NCBI RefSeq assembly: GCF_050389805.1
Contig: NZ_CP130945.1
Span: 5,087,561 to 5,151,560 of the forward strand
Source of the DNA: Bacillus_BD sp050389805
Lineage (GTDB): Bacteria > Bacillota > Bacilli > Bacillales > Cytobacillaceae
DNA: 64,000 nucleotides
Direction: 5' to 3'
In this document: piece after piece, positions 33,265-42,316 of the stretch
Numbering within the stretch: position 1 is the first letter of the stretch
Layout of the letters: each line of letters opens with the position of its first letter
The notes under the pieces: model-generated
Database searches by the model: none
What the model was told of the DNA's origin: nothing
Seen by the model: only the letters and a program-made list of their open reading frames with translations
Program-made: the position numbers and the translations under genes

Positions 33265-34503
33265 TTAGTAAGTTTCACCGGTTAACGTTAATTCAGCATC
33301 TTGTAATTTTCCATCACGATAAAACTTCACCGTCATCTTATCTCCAATTTGTTTTTCATTATATAGATGCTTTCGCAATGAAATGACATCCGTAATCTTT
33401 TCTCCATCCATTTCGACAATCACATCTAACTCCTGTAAACCTGCACGGTCAGCCGGGGAATTTCGTAGAACACTTTCAATAATAATCCCTGCCTTTACAT
33501 CATCAGGTAGTAATAAGGTTTGATGTTGGTGATAGGAGGAAATTTCATTTAAATTCCGAAGTGTAATCCCCATTGTTGGTCTTTTTACTTCTCCAAATTG
33601 CTCAAGATCTTCTATAATTGGAATCGCTGAGTTAATGGGAATGGAAAGCCCAATTCCTTCAACTGCTTCTTGGGCAATCTTCATCGAGTTAATCCCAATA
33701 ACCTGCCCAGCAATATTAATTAAAGCACCTCCACTATTACCAGGATTGATAGCGGCATCGGTTTGAAGTACTTCTACTTGCCAATCTTCAACACCATCAC
33801 CATTCAAATCAACTGGAATGGTTCTCTCTAAACCTGAAACAATTCCACTTGTAACAGAGCCTGAGAAACCTAAACCTAATGGATTTCCAATGGCAATTAC
33901 GGGTTCACCTGCTTTTAATGTATCCGAGTCTCCAAATTCCGCAACTGTTTTTATAGAGGCTCCATCCACTTCAATAACCGCCAAATCTGTCCAAGGGTCT
34001 GTTCCAACTAAACGAGCTGGGATCTTTGTTCCGTCAGCCAATGTCACTTCCAGTTGATCTGCCCCTTCAATAACATGGTTATTGGTCACTATGTACGCTT
34101 TATCTCCTGCCTTTTTATAAATCACACCAGAGCCTGTTCCAGCTTCTTGGTTTGCTCCTTGATCTAGCCAAAAACTGGAGGATTGGAGGTTGGTGATTCC
34201 AACAACAGCATCTCCTGCCTTTTCAACTGCCTCTGTAATGCCCGTTTCCACTTCAAGCGATACATTTTGTGTAACCCCATTATTCCCGGTATTACCTTGT
34301 TCAATTTTAACCCCGTTCGTAGGTTGGATCGAATAGGGAAGGAGTCCAGAATTTGAAAGGGCGGGCAGAGTTAAAATGACAAGCAAGCCCCCTATAATAG
34401 CACCTGCTAAACTAATGAGAAAATAATTCCTCTTTTTCCCTTTCTGAGGTCTATAACGATATTCGTCTTCTTGCTGATCATAAAAACCCAAGTTGACATC
34501 CAT
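33265..34503 (-). CDS. htrC: HtrA/DegP-like serine protease
   Basis: A 412-aa membrane-anchored protease: cytosolic N-terminus, one membrane segment (about 27-49), a trypsin-like domain with the His in NNHVIEG, Asp in TDLAVIE and Ser in GNSGGAL, then one C-terminal PDZ domain (about 310-400). In Bacillus this is the last gene of the walRKHIJ-htrC (yyxA) operon and acts in envelope quality control. It follows walJ by 88 bp. Start after GGGAGAAAGG. Confidence 0.93.
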   Translation of the reverse strand: MDVNLGFYDQQEDEYRYRPQKGKKRNYFLISLAGAIIGGLLVILTLPALSNSGLLPYSIQPTNGVKIEQGNTGNNGVTQNVSLEVETGITEAVEKAGDAVVGITNLQSSSFWLDQGANQEAGTGSGVIYKKAGDKAYIVTNNHVIEGADQLEVTLADGTKIPARLVGTDPWTDLAVIEVDGASIKTVAEFGDSDTLKAGEPVIAIGNPLGLGFSGSVTSGIVSGLERTIPVDLNGDGVEDWQVEVLQTDAAINPGNSGGALINIAGQVIGINSMKIAQEAVEGIGLSIPINSAIPIIEDLEQFGEVKRPTMGITLRNLNEISSYHQHQTLLLPDDVKAGIIIESVLRNSPADRAGLQELDVIVEMDGEKITDVISLRKHLYNEKQIGDKMTVKFYRDGKLQDAELTLTGETY

Positions 34504-34591
34504 CCTTTCTCCCTTAATTCACTATGTCTTATTTTACCTTTATAATTATTATTATACTCGTCAACTTCAAAAAAATTAAATAAAAACCCCC

Positions 34592-35386
34592 TTAGACCGC
34601 AGTCAAAGGGGTTGGATTCTTTGGATCTGTATCATAAAGGGAAAACTGTTCACCGACGATAATCCCTTGACTCTTTAACGTTTGTGTTACGGACATTCTT
34701 GCTAAATCCTTCATATTATTATCCATACTTAAGTGAGCTAAATATATTCGTTTTGTTTGGTCCCCAATTACATCACTCATAGCAAGCGCTGCATCTTCAT
34801 TCGATACATGTCCAACATCACTTAAAATTCTACGTTTAATATTCCAAGGATATTTGCCCATTCGCAGCATGCTTACGTCATGGTTACTTTCAAACACATA
34901 AATATCGGCATTTGAAATCGTGCCCTTCATTCGGTCACTTACATAACCCGTATCGGTAATAAGAACAATTTTTTTCTCCTCATGATGAAAAACATAAAAC
35001 ATCGGCTCAGCCGCATCATGGGAAACTCCAAATGATTCAATATCAACAGAGCCAAAACTTTTGACCGTTTCCATATTAAAAATAAACTTTTGTTCCGTTG
35101 GTACTTCTCCAATAAGCGGGTCCATTGCCTTCCACGTTTTTTCATTCGCATAAATGGGCAAATGATATTTCCGTGCAAGGATTCCGACTCCTTTTATATG
35201 ATCACTATGTTCATGGGTTACAAAAATCCCTGAAAGGTCCTTGATGTTACGTCCAATTTGTTGAAACAGACCTTCCATAGCCTTTCCACTTAAACCGGCG
35301 TCAACTAAAAAAGAATGTTCCTCGTTTTCCACATAGATAGCATTCCCCGTACTCCCGCTCGCGAGGACACTGAAATTTAACGCCAT
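34592..35386 (-). CDS. walJ: Metallo-beta-lactamase fold protein WalJ
   Basis: A 264-aa metallohydrolase: VTHEHSDHIKGV is the HxHxDH metal motif, further ligands are in GVSHDAAEP, LITDTGY and HLSMDN. It has exonuclease-like fold features of the YycJ family; loss of WalJ in bacilli affects coordination of division and replication. Start after GAGGAGAA. It sits 6 bp after walI in the walRKHIJ order. Confidence 0.93.
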   Translation of the reverse strand: MALNFSVLASGSTGNAIYVENEEHSFLVDAGLSGKAMEGLFQQIGRNIKDLSGIFVTHEHSDHIKGVGILARKYHLPIYANEKTWKAMDPLIGEVPTEQKFIFNMETVKSFGSVDIESFGVSHDAAEPMFYVFHHEEKKIVLITDTGYVSDRMKGTISNADIYVFESNHDVSMLRMGKYPWNIKRRILSDVGHVSNEDAALAMSDVIGDQTKRIYLAHLSMDNNMKDLARMSVTQTLKSQGIIVGEQFSLYDTDPKNPTPLTAV

Positions 35387-35392
35387 TTCTCC

Positions 35393-36220
35393 TCACTCCA
35401 TTGCTTTTTTCTGTATGTTTTGATCTAATTCTTTAACAATCTCACCTTCAAAGGCATTTACATACAATCTTCCTTTTCCTTCTACCTCAAAGCTCCAGGC
35501 TGGATTTAATACCTGCCTTGTATCAGATAGATTCGGAACAAGTGTATAATAGCCTAACTCCACATTCGTTATTTTACTTTTTGGTGGCAGATCCCCTTTT
35601 AAAAATAAAATTTCAATAGCCTTGATCGGCTGTATGATTTTTTCTGCATTTGCATTTGAGAGTTCCTTAATTTCTTCAAGGTAGGTTTGAGTATAAGAAT
35701 AAATTTCATCTTCACCATTTACATAAAAGGTGAGCTTTGAATAATCATTTTCAAATAACTTTTTCGTTTGATATTGCTGTGTATAGGTAATGACCGACCC
35801 GTCACTACTTCTTTTCCAAAATTGATACTGAGACCCGTATAAAACATTTTCTTTTATATACTGGTTTAACTCATTGACTCCAAATTTTTCTGTTATTTTA
35901 ATGGGTTCTTTTAGCATCGATTCAAGCATAGTTCCATTATTCTGAAGGGTTACATGTTGATTAGAGAGAATGGCTTCTTGAGTATCCTCAGTCGAAAACG
36001 TCTTAGGTTTTGCCTTTAAATAATAATCCTGTGTAAAATTTTTGGGCAAGCTTACGTACTCAATTCCATCCGCTTTTAATCTCATTTCTATGGAAGATTC
36101 CGTTTCAGCCTTCACATCATATTTACTTAATTGGTGCACACCCATAAGCTCATAAATCAAGTACAAGTCAAGAATGAGAAAAGTAAAAATGAATATGTTC
36201 TTAATTTTACTCCAGTCCAA
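35393..36220 (-). CDS. walI: WalK regulatory membrane protein WalI
   Basis: A 275-aa protein with an N-terminal membrane segment (KNIFIFTFLILDLYLIYELM) and an extracytoplasmic YycI domain. With WalH it restrains the WalK kinase at the membrane. I start it at TTG 36220, giving MDWSKIKN as in B. subtilis YycI, with GGAGG eight bases upstream; the ATG at 36226 is only two bases from that sequence. The start lies inside the end of walH, a 14-bp overlap, so coupling is likely. Confidence 0.88.
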   Translation of the reverse strand: MDWSKIKNIFIFTFLILDLYLIYELMGVHQLSKYDVKAETESSIEMRLKADGIEYVSLPKNFTQDYYLKAKPKTFSTEDTQEAILSNQHVTLQNNGTMLESMLKEPIKITEKFGVNELNQYIKENVLYGSQYQFWKRSSDGSVITYTQQYQTKKLFENDYSKLTFYVNGEDEIYSYTQTYLEEIKELSNANAEKIIQPIKAIEILFLKGDLPPKSKITNVELGYYTLVPNLSDTRQVLNPAWSFEVEGKGRLYVNAFEGEIVKELDQNIQKKAME

Positions 36221-37532
36221 CTTCATCCCCTCCGATCTCACTCTCGGCAAGAGGCACCCATTTATCCTCATAAAGGTAGAACCAACTAGGTTCTAAAGAC
36301 ACCAATCGAGTTTGAGCGTTCAAATTTATTTTGTAACCGATTTTTATATCTTGTAATTTCTCTGGATTAAATGCTTCTTGAGCCTTAATTTTTTCTAAAG
36401 CAACACGACCAGAATCTAATTTCTTTATTTGATTGATTGCCAATTGCCCAAGGGAGAAATTATTGCGATTATAACGGCTTACTTCCGATGAAATCCATCC
36501 TACCTCAAGTGTAGAGATCCTACTATTTTCACTAAAAACAGGATACCCGTCAGGACCATACATGCGAAAATGAACAGTGTCCCGCTCTTTATTCAATTCA
36601 AAATACCGATATTGGTCTGTCCAACCCCCATGGTCATTTACGAAATCAATACTTTTCTGGATTAAGTTATTATCATTAGGAGTATCATTGTTTTCATCCT
36701 CTGAAGGATTAATGTACATAATCATATGATTGTCATTATCTTCCCTCAATAGATTTTGACCATCGGTATACTCTTCGACATTCGAAATAATACTCTTTTG
36801 TACAAGACTAGGGTCGCTAAATAAGGCATTTTTTAACTGGTCTGCATCAACATTATTTTTAATTAAATATTGATTAAAGACGAGTTCTGTTTCACCCTCT
36901 GGCAAATAGATAGTTTTCCCTGTTTCTAAAGTTAAAGGGAAATATTGAGCGTAGTCTTTCACTTCATTTAGTAAGGCATTCTCGAAATAATGGATTGAAC
37001 TTAATGATACATTAGATGAATAAATCTCATCATTTTCCTGAGAAATAAAATAAACGACTCCATCTTGCCCGTGAGAATGTTCAAAGTCTATTAAAATTTG
37101 GTTGAAATGAAATGCAGGAAATTCCCCGGTTAGTTTATAAATGGTTGAAAATAATTTGGTAGATATATCACTTGGATATTGAATGAGAACTGAATCATGT
37201 TGTCTTGTTATTGCATTCGGATTAACCTGATGGGGAGGGATACGAGTAAAAGCATTAAATTCCAAATTGCTAATCTCATTCATCACCAAATTAATTTTCT
37301 CACTTGATACAGTTCCGTAATATTTCTCATCCATTGTAAAAAGGACTTGGTCTATTTTAACAATTTCCTTAATCTCCTTTGGGGAACTTAGCATTACTTC
37401 TTTAATCGTGGATTTTTTTTCAAACTCCTCGACATTTGGCTGGTAAGTCCATAGATTCCACGTTAAAATGCTACTTAACACAACAAGGCCGGTTAAGATG
37501 ATGGATTTTCCTTTTTCATATGTCAATTCCAC
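36207..37532 (-). CDS. walH: WalK regulatory membrane protein WalH
   Basis: A 441-aa protein: membrane segment near residues 9-28 (SIILTGLVVLSSILTWNLW) and a long extracytoplasmic YycH domain. It binds WalK with WalI and sets kinase activity. The GTG start at 37532 overlaps the walK stop by 10 bp and follows GGGGGATGA. Divergence from B. subtilis YycH is normal for this fast-evolving protein; position in the operon is decisive. Confidence 0.9.
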   Translation of the reverse strand: MELTYEKGKSIILTGLVVLSSILTWNLWTYQPNVEEFEKKSTIKEVMLSSPKEIKEIVKIDQVLFTMDEKYYGTVSSEKINLVMNEISNLEFNAFTRIPPHQVNPNAITRQHDSVLIQYPSDISTKLFSTIYKLTGEFPAFHFNQILIDFEHSHGQDGVVYFISQENDEIYSSNVSLSSIHYFENALLNEVKDYAQYFPLTLETGKTIYLPEGETELVFNQYLIKNNVDADQLKNALFSDPSLVQKSIISNVEEYTDGQNLLREDNDNHMIMYINPSEDENNDTPNDNNLIQKSIDFVNDHGGWTDQYRYFELNKERDTVHFRMYGPDGYPVFSENSRISTLEVGWISSEVSRYNRNNFSLGQLAINQIKKLDSGRVALEKIKAQEAFNPEKLQDIKIGYKINLNAQTRLVSLEPSWFYLYEDKWVPLAESEIGGDEVGLE

Positions 37533-39358
37533 TCATCCCCCTCATACCTTTCATATGGCAGACTAAAGAAAATGGTTGTCCCTTTTCCTTCAATGCTTCT
37601 CGCCCAAATTCGCCCATTATGCGCCTCAACCATTTCCTTTGCAATTGCAAGACCTAGTCCTGTTCCTCCAAGTTTCCTCGTCCTCGCCTTATCAACGCGA
37701 TAAAAGCGTCCAAAAATCTTTTCAACGTTTCCTTTTGGAATCCCCATTCCTTGATCCGTCACACTAAGAATCACTTCATCTTCTTGTTCTTTTATTCTAA
37801 ATGTAACTTTCCCACCCTTTGGTGAGTACTTTAAGGCGTTTGAAATAATATTATCCAACACCTGTGTGATTTTGTCTGGATCAATTTCAAGCAGAATGGC
37901 CTTATCAGGTAGCTTTCTTTCAAAAATAACATTCTGTTCCTTTGTCATTTCAAAGCGGTCAATAATTTTATTGTAGAAAACTGTTAAGTCAACCCACTCT
38001 TTAGATAATTTGTAATCCTTACTATCTAGTTTAGATAGCTTTAATAGATCATTAACTAAACGAATCATCCGCTCTGTTTCAGTCTGAGTGACCTCTAAAA
38101 AGTTAGGAGCAATCTCTTCATCCTTCCAAGCACCGTCACTTAACGCTTCCAAATAGCTTCTCATTGTTGTTAAAGGGGTTCTTAATTCATGCGAAACATT
38201 CGCTACAAATTCTCTACGTTCCATATCGATCTTTTCCTGCTCAGTTACATCATGTAAAACAGCAATAAGACCATTTACAAATCCTGTTTCCCTTTGAATG
38301 ACAGAAAAATTAGCCCGTAAAATATACGGGGTTGATTGGGTACTATAATCAAGAAGAATATGGTTCGTTTCAGAAATTAATTCCTCAAAGGTATAATCAT
38401 TTTCTAAATCTAGCAGTTCTACAATCGGAGTTGCCAGTATCGTTTCACGTGAAACATCTAGCATCTTTGCTGCTATATCGTTGATTAAAATGACTCTTCC
38501 TCTACGGTCAGTAGCAATCACTCCATCTGTCATATATGAGAGGACAGATGATAGTTTTCTTCTTTCGCTTTCCGTCGTCGATTGAGCTTCTTGAAGTTTT
38601 TTCGTCAAATTATTAAAGGTATACGCTAATTGGCCAATTTCATCATTGCCATAAATTTTAACCTTTCGAGAATAGTTGCCCCTTGATAAAGCAAGGGCCT
38701 GTTTTCTCATATCTTTTATCGGTTTGGTAATGGCATTAGCAAGGAGGATCCCTACCATAATCGTCACAAATAAAGCGATAATTGTACCTGTAACAAATAT
38801 TTGGTTAATATCACGCATTTGCTTATAAACACTTTCTATATTTGTGACAAAATCAATGGCCGCTATTACTTGTCCGTCCTTTGTAATCGGCGTTGACAAG
38901 ACCCAAATACGATTGCCATTATCATTATCAATGAATTCTTGATTATCTGGTTGACCTGTTGCAATCACTCTTCTAATTCTCGTGTCTGTATACTTTTGTC
39001 CAACAAGATGTTGGTTATTTGTATCAGAGATCCCTAGTATTTTCAATGATTGACCTTGTCCATCAATGACCTTAACCTCAAGAATATCTTCTGTTGGATA
39101 TTCTCCTTGCAATAGGCTCCTTAATTCCGCCTCTAATGATGGACTATCCTCTGATCTTTCCTTTGTTAATTGCTCCTCAATATAATAAGAGAGTAGGTTT
39201 ACCTTATCTTGTATCGAAGTTTTAAAGTTGTCCTTCAGTGTCGTTTCTAATTGCCTTACAAAATAGACGCCAATAATCTGCATGACTAGAAGAACTAATA
39301 ACATGAAAATGAGCACCGTTTTTGAGTGCATCGATTGAAAAATCTTTACGTTCTTCAT
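37523..39358 (-). CDS. walK: Cell wall metabolism sensor histidine kinase WalK
   Basis: A 611-aa essential kinase: first membrane segment about 13-33, extracellular Cache-like domain, second segment about 185-205, HAMP (ANAITKPIKDMRKQALALSR), PAS (DGVIATDRRGRVILIND), then HisKA with FVANVSHELRTPLTTM (phospho-His near 390) and HATPase with DNIISNALKYSPKGG, GMGIPKG and GTGLGLAI boxes. It phosphorylates WalR to drive autolysin genes in growth. Follows walR by 6 bp. The coding sequence contains a near-parS site at 38441-38456. Confidence 0.97.
   Translation of the reverse strand: MKNVKIFQSMHSKTVLIFMLLVLLVMQIIGVYFVRQLETTLKDNFKTSIQDKVNLLSYYIEEQLTKERSEDSPSLEAELRSLLQGEYPTEDILEVKVIDGQGQSLKILGISDTNNQHLVGQKYTDTRIRRVIATGQPDNQEFIDNDNGNRIWVLSTPITKDGQVIAAIDFVTNIESVYKQMRDINQIFVTGTIIALFVTIMVGILLANAITKPIKDMRKQALALSRGNYSRKVKIYGNDEIGQLAYTFNNLTKKLQEAQSTTESERRKLSSVLSYMTDGVIATDRRGRVILINDIAAKMLDVSRETILATPIVELLDLENDYTFEELISETNHILLDYSTQSTPYILRANFSVIQRETGFVNGLIAVLHDVTEQEKIDMERREFVANVSHELRTPLTTMRSYLEALSDGAWKDEEIAPNFLEVTQTETERMIRLVNDLLKLSKLDSKDYKLSKEWVDLTVFYNKIIDRFEMTKEQNVIFERKLPDKAILLEIDPDKITQVLDNIISNALKYSPKGGKVTFRIKEQEDEVILSVTDQGMGIPKGNVEKIFGRFYRVDKARTRKLGGTGLGLAIAKEMVEAHNGRIWARSIEGKGTTIFFSLPYERYEGDEWN
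38441..38456. promoter_or_regulatory. parS-like site within walK
   Basis: CGTTTCACGTGAAACA matches the parS consensus TGTTNCACGTGAAACA at 15 of 16 positions (C for T at the first base). It would be a second Spo0J loading site, about 25 kb from oriC. Its central palindrome TTTCACGTGAAA is intact. Confidence 0.75.
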
Positions 39359-39364
39359 GTGAAA

Positions 39365-40072
39365 TTACTCCTGCTCAGGATTTCTTAAGTAATAGCCAAC
39401 TCCTCTTCTTGTTACGATCCAAAGTGGGTGACTTGGGTTATCTTCAATTTTTTCCCTTAAGCGTCTTACCGTTACGTCGACCGTACGAACATCACCAAAA
39501 TAGTCATATCCCCATACCGTTTGTAATAGATGCTCACGAGTCATCACCTGACCTATATGTTTAGCCAAATAGTGAAGCAATTCAAATTCACGATGAGTTA
39601 ATTCAATGGTTTCTCCACGCTTAGAAATAATGTAAGCATCTGGGTGGATTGTGAGAGAACCAATAACGATTTCATTATTGTCTTCTTCCTCTTGTGCAGT
39701 TGCTACTTGAGTATGTCTTCTTAAATTAGCTTTTACTCGAGCAATTAATTCTCTTGTACTAAAAGGTTTCGTAATATAATCATCTGCTCCTAGTTCTAGA
39801 CCGAGAACTTTATCAATTTCGGAGTCTTTAGCAGTTAGCATAATGATTGGCATTTCGTATTTTTTCCGAACTTCTCTACATACCTCCATGCCATCTTTTT
39901 GTGGAAGCATGATGTCTAATAGAATTAAGTCTGGTTTAATGTCCTCGACCATTTCAAGAGCCTGATTGCCATCATAAGCACATTCTACTTCATAGCCCTC
40001 TTTTTTAAGGTTAAATTGTAATATATCTGCAATTGGCTTTTCATCATCTACAACAAGTATTTTTTTATTCAT
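39365..40072 (-). CDS. walR: Cell wall metabolism response regulator WalR
   Basis: A 235-aa OmpR-family regulator: receiver domain with acidic pocket VVDDE (Asp9, Asp10), phospho-acceptor Asp53 in LILLDIM, Thr in MLTAKDS and Lys in YITKPF; winged helix C-terminal (THREFELLHYL, then VDVTVRRLREKI). It activates cell-wall hydrolases and is essential in Bacillus. The start is ATG 40072 (MNKKILVVDDEKP, the family N-terminus); the frame extends 9 codons upstream but without support. AAAGGA lies 12 bp upstream, a little far. First gene of walRKHIJ-htrC. Confidence 0.97.
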   Translation of the reverse strand: MNKKILVVDDEKPIADILQFNLKKEGYEVECAYDGNQALEMVEDIKPDLILLDIMLPQKDGMEVCREVRKKYEMPIIMLTAKDSEIDKVLGLELGADDYITKPFSTRELIARVKANLRRHTQVATAQEEEDNNEIVIGSLTIHPDAYIISKRGETIELTHREFELLHYLAKHIGQVMTREHLLQTVWGYDYFGDVRTVDVTVRRLREKIEDNPSHPLWIVTRRGVGYYLRNPEQE

Positions 40073-40267
40073 ATAGACAGACATTCCTTTCCATTTCATC
40101 TACATAGGAACATATTTATTAGATAGTTTCTTTAATGAATAGACGATATCTATTTTACTTTAACACTTTTTCCCGTTCTCTTCATCTATTTAAGAGAGTT
40201 GGATGGAATTGCTACTATCGTTATAGCTATATTGAACTAGAATAAGGAGAAAGATTCTCTGTAAAAA

Positions 40268-40314
40268 CAAAAAAGCCAATTAGCAGTTTCTATTTTGAAC
40301 TACTAACCAGCTTT
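40268..40314 (-). terminator. Terminator of the tRNA cluster
   Basis: On the minus strand GCTGGTTAGTAGT pairs with ACTGCTAATTGGC (two mismatches), followed by TTTTTT. It lies between the tRNA-Asp gene and the wal promoter region. Confidence 0.7.
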
Positions 40315-40358
40315 CATTACATATTTATATAAGATTTCATTAAGATTATAAAAGAAAA

Positions 40359-40435
40359 TGGCGGTCCGGACGGGACTCGAACCCGCGACCTCCTGCGTGA
40401 CAGGCAGGCATTCTAACCAACTGAACTACCGGACC
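40359..40435 (-). tRNA. tRNA-Asp (GTC), CCA encoded
   Basis: Cloverleaf on the minus strand with acceptor GGTCCGG/CCGGACC, D-arm AGTTCAGTTGGTTAGA, anticodon loop CTGTCAC (anticodon GTC) and T-arm CGGGTTCGAGTCCCG. The 3' CCA is in the DNA. Last tRNA of a three-gene cluster transcribed away from purA. Confidence 0.97.
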
Positions 40436-40499
40436 GTTTATATGACCTAGCGACAGCGCCTATCCCCTCAAATGTTGTAAGGCGCTTTCGCTTTTTAGA

Positions 40500-40571
40500 T
40501 GACCCGTACGGGATTCGAACCCGTGTTACCGCCGTGAAAGGGCGGTGTCTTAACCGCTTGACCAACGGGCC
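40500..40571 (-). tRNA. tRNA-Glu (TTC)
   Basis: Acceptor GGCCCGT pairs with ACGGGTC (one G-T pair), D-arm GGTCAAGCGGTTAAGAC, anticodon loop CTTTCAC (TTC), T-arm ACGGGTTCGAATCCCGT. CCA is not encoded, so it must be added enzymatically, unlike the two neighbours. The unusual GGTCAAGCGG D-arm is typical of bacterial tRNA-Glu. Confidence 0.97.
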
Positions 40572-40580
40572 AATGAAAAA

Positions 40581-40656
40581 TGGTGAGCCATGCAGGATTC
40601 GAACCTGCGACCCTCTGATTAAAAGTCAGATGCTCTACCAACTGAGCTAATGGCTC
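40581..40656 (-). tRNA. tRNA-Lys (TTT), CCA encoded
   Basis: Acceptor GAGCCAT/ATGGCTC, D-arm AGCTCAGTTGGTAGAGC, anticodon loop CTTTTAA (TTT), T-arm CGCAGGTTCGAATCCTGC, 3' ACCA in the DNA. First gene of the cluster Lys-Glu-Asp. Confidence 0.97.
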
Positions 40657-40754
40657 GTAATTAAATTTTTGCCCCTAAAGCTTGATTGTGGTCTTGTGCT
40701 TCAAAAGCTTCAGGCTTTTGTCGCAAAACGAATCCCCTATGGGACGATTCGTTT

Positions 40755-40778
40755 CTCTACCAACTGAGCTAATGGCTC
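40755..40778 (-). pseudogene. 5'-fragment of a tRNA-Lys gene
   Basis: 24 bp identical to the first 24 nt of the tRNA-Lys gene at 40633-40656 (acceptor 5' strand plus most of the D-arm). What follows is unrelated, containing AAACGAATC/GATTCGTTT and AAAAGC/GCTTTT hairpins. A truncated duplicate, 122 bp upstream of the intact gene. Confidence 0.8.
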
Positions 40779-40852
40779 ATCTTAATTAACAGGACGTTTT
40801 CTATACTAACATAGAAAAGTAGGAACTGACAATACTTTTTCTGAAAAAAACT

Positions 40853-40881
40853 AAAAAAAGAGAGAGGACCTCTCTTTTTTT
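40853..40881 (-). terminator. Terminator of purA
   Basis: AGAGAG/CTCTCT with a 3-nt loop, flanked by A and T runs that extend the stem; located 12 bp after the purA stop codon. Confidence 0.85.
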
Positions 40882-40892
40882 AAAATTAACAT

Positions 40893-42185
40893 TTAGTTTT
40901 GACGCCAAGGACTGCGAATAACGTTGGTTTGTGTACGATCGGGACCTACAGAAAAAGTCGTTAATGGAATTCCAGTAAGCTGTGATACACGTTCTACATA
41001 ATGGCGAGCGTTTACTGGCAGTTCATCTAGTGAGCGACAGCCCGTAATGTCCTCTTGCCAGCCTGGTAGTTCTTCATAGACTGGTTCACATTCTGATAAT
41101 ACTTTTAAGCTTGCCGGGAACTCTTCGATCACTTCACCTTTGTAGCGATAAGCTACACAGATCTTTAATGTTTTAATTCCAGATAAAACATCGATTGAGT
41201 TTAAAGATAGATCTGTCAAACCACTAACACGACGCGCATGACGTACGACGACACTATCGAACCAACCGACACGACGTGGTCGTCCTGTTGTGGTTCCATA
41301 CTCACGACCTACTTCCCGAATTTGATTCCCAACTTCATTATTTAACTCAGTAGGAAATGGTCCATCCCCAACACGAGTGGTATAGGCTTTACATACCCCA
41401 ACAACATGCTTGATTTTTGATGGACCTACGCCAGAACCAATTGTAACACCACCAGCAACAGGGTTAGATGAGGTAACAAATGGATAGGTACCTTGGTCAA
41501 TGTCTAACATAACCCCTTGTGCCCCTTCAAAAAGTACGCGGCGCCCCTCATCTAATGCATCATTTAACACAACAGAAGTATCACATACATATTTCTTAAT
41601 CTGTTGTCCATACTCATAATATTCTTCTAAAATATCTTCTAGTTTAAAGCCTTCCGTTTCGTAAAACTTTTCTAACATTCGATTCTTTTCTTTTAAATTT
41701 TGGGTCAACTTTTCTTGAAACACTTCATGATCTAAAAGATCAGCGATTCGAATTCCAATCCGAGCTGCCTTATCCATATAAGCAGGTCCAATTCCCTTTT
41801 TCGTCGTACCTATCTTATTTGTCCCTTTACGATCTTCTTCTACTTCATCAAGACGGATATGATAAGGCAAAATCACATGCGCACGATTACTAATACGAAG
41901 ATTGTCTGTTGTTACTCCTTTATCATGTAAATAAGCTAATTCTTGAACTAATGCCTTCGGATCAACCACCATGCCATTTCCAATGACACTAATCTTATCC
42001 TTGTAAAAAATGCCTGAAGGAATTAAGTGAAGCTTGTAGGTTTCACCATTAAATTTAATCGTATGCCCTGCATTATTTCCACCTTGATAACGTGCGATTA
42101 CTTCTGCATTTTCAGAGAGAAAGTCGGTAATTTTCCCTTTTCCTTCATCTCCCCATTGAGTTCCAACAACTACAACTGATGACAC
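40893..42185 (-). CDS. purA: Adenylosuccinate synthetase
   Basis: A 430-aa enzyme that joins IMP and aspartate with GTP, the first step from IMP to AMP. P-loop-like GTQWGDEGKGK (about 8-18), NNAGHTI, IMP-binding GTTKKGIGPAY and GTTTGRPRR are present. The start is GTG 42185 (MSSVVVVGTQWGDEGKG), preceded by GGAGGTGCTTTTC; the ATG at 42200 would include that ribosome binding site. A PurBox-like element precedes the promoter. Confidence 0.97.
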   Translation of the reverse strand: MSSVVVVGTQWGDEGKGKITDFLSENAEVIARYQGGNNAGHTIKFNGETYKLHLIPSGIFYKDKISVIGNGMVVDPKALVQELAYLHDKGVTTDNLRISNRAHVILPYHIRLDEVEEDRKGTNKIGTTKKGIGPAYMDKAARIGIRIADLLDHEVFQEKLTQNLKEKNRMLEKFYETEGFKLEDILEEYYEYGQQIKKYVCDTSVVLNDALDEGRRVLFEGAQGVMLDIDQGTYPFVTSSNPVAGGVTIGSGVGPSKIKHVVGVCKAYTTRVGDGPFPTELNNEVGNQIREVGREYGTTTGRPRRVGWFDSVVVRHARRVSGLTDLSLNSIDVLSGIKTLKICVAYRYKGEVIEEFPASLKVLSECEPVYEELPGWQEDITGCRSLDELPVNARHYVERVSQLTGIPLTTFSVGPDRTQTNVIRSPWRQN

Positions 42186-42271
42186 GAAAAGCACCTCCAA
42201 GAATTCTTGTTCAATTTTTTTAGCTTTCTAACAACTAAAAGTGTATCAAAACAATGGAGGTAAAAGCAACT

Positions 42272-42286
42272 AAACACGAACATTTA
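42272..42286. promoter_or_regulatory. PurBox-like site upstream of purA
   Basis: AAACACGAACATTTA closely matches the PurR-binding PurBox core (AAANNCGAACATTA) used in front of the B. subtilis pur operon and purA. On the minus strand it lies just upstream of a plausible promoter TTGCTT-18-TACACT. A second, inverted PurBox, normally paired with the first, is not obvious. Confidence 0.5.
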
Positions 42287-42316
42287 TGTTAAAAAAATGT
42301 TTTTCATACGGAAAAG

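Noticed and set aside
40657..40800. Fourth complete tRNA gene
   Set aside because: Only the first 24 nt of a tRNA are present; no anticodon arm, T-arm or 3' acceptor strand follows.
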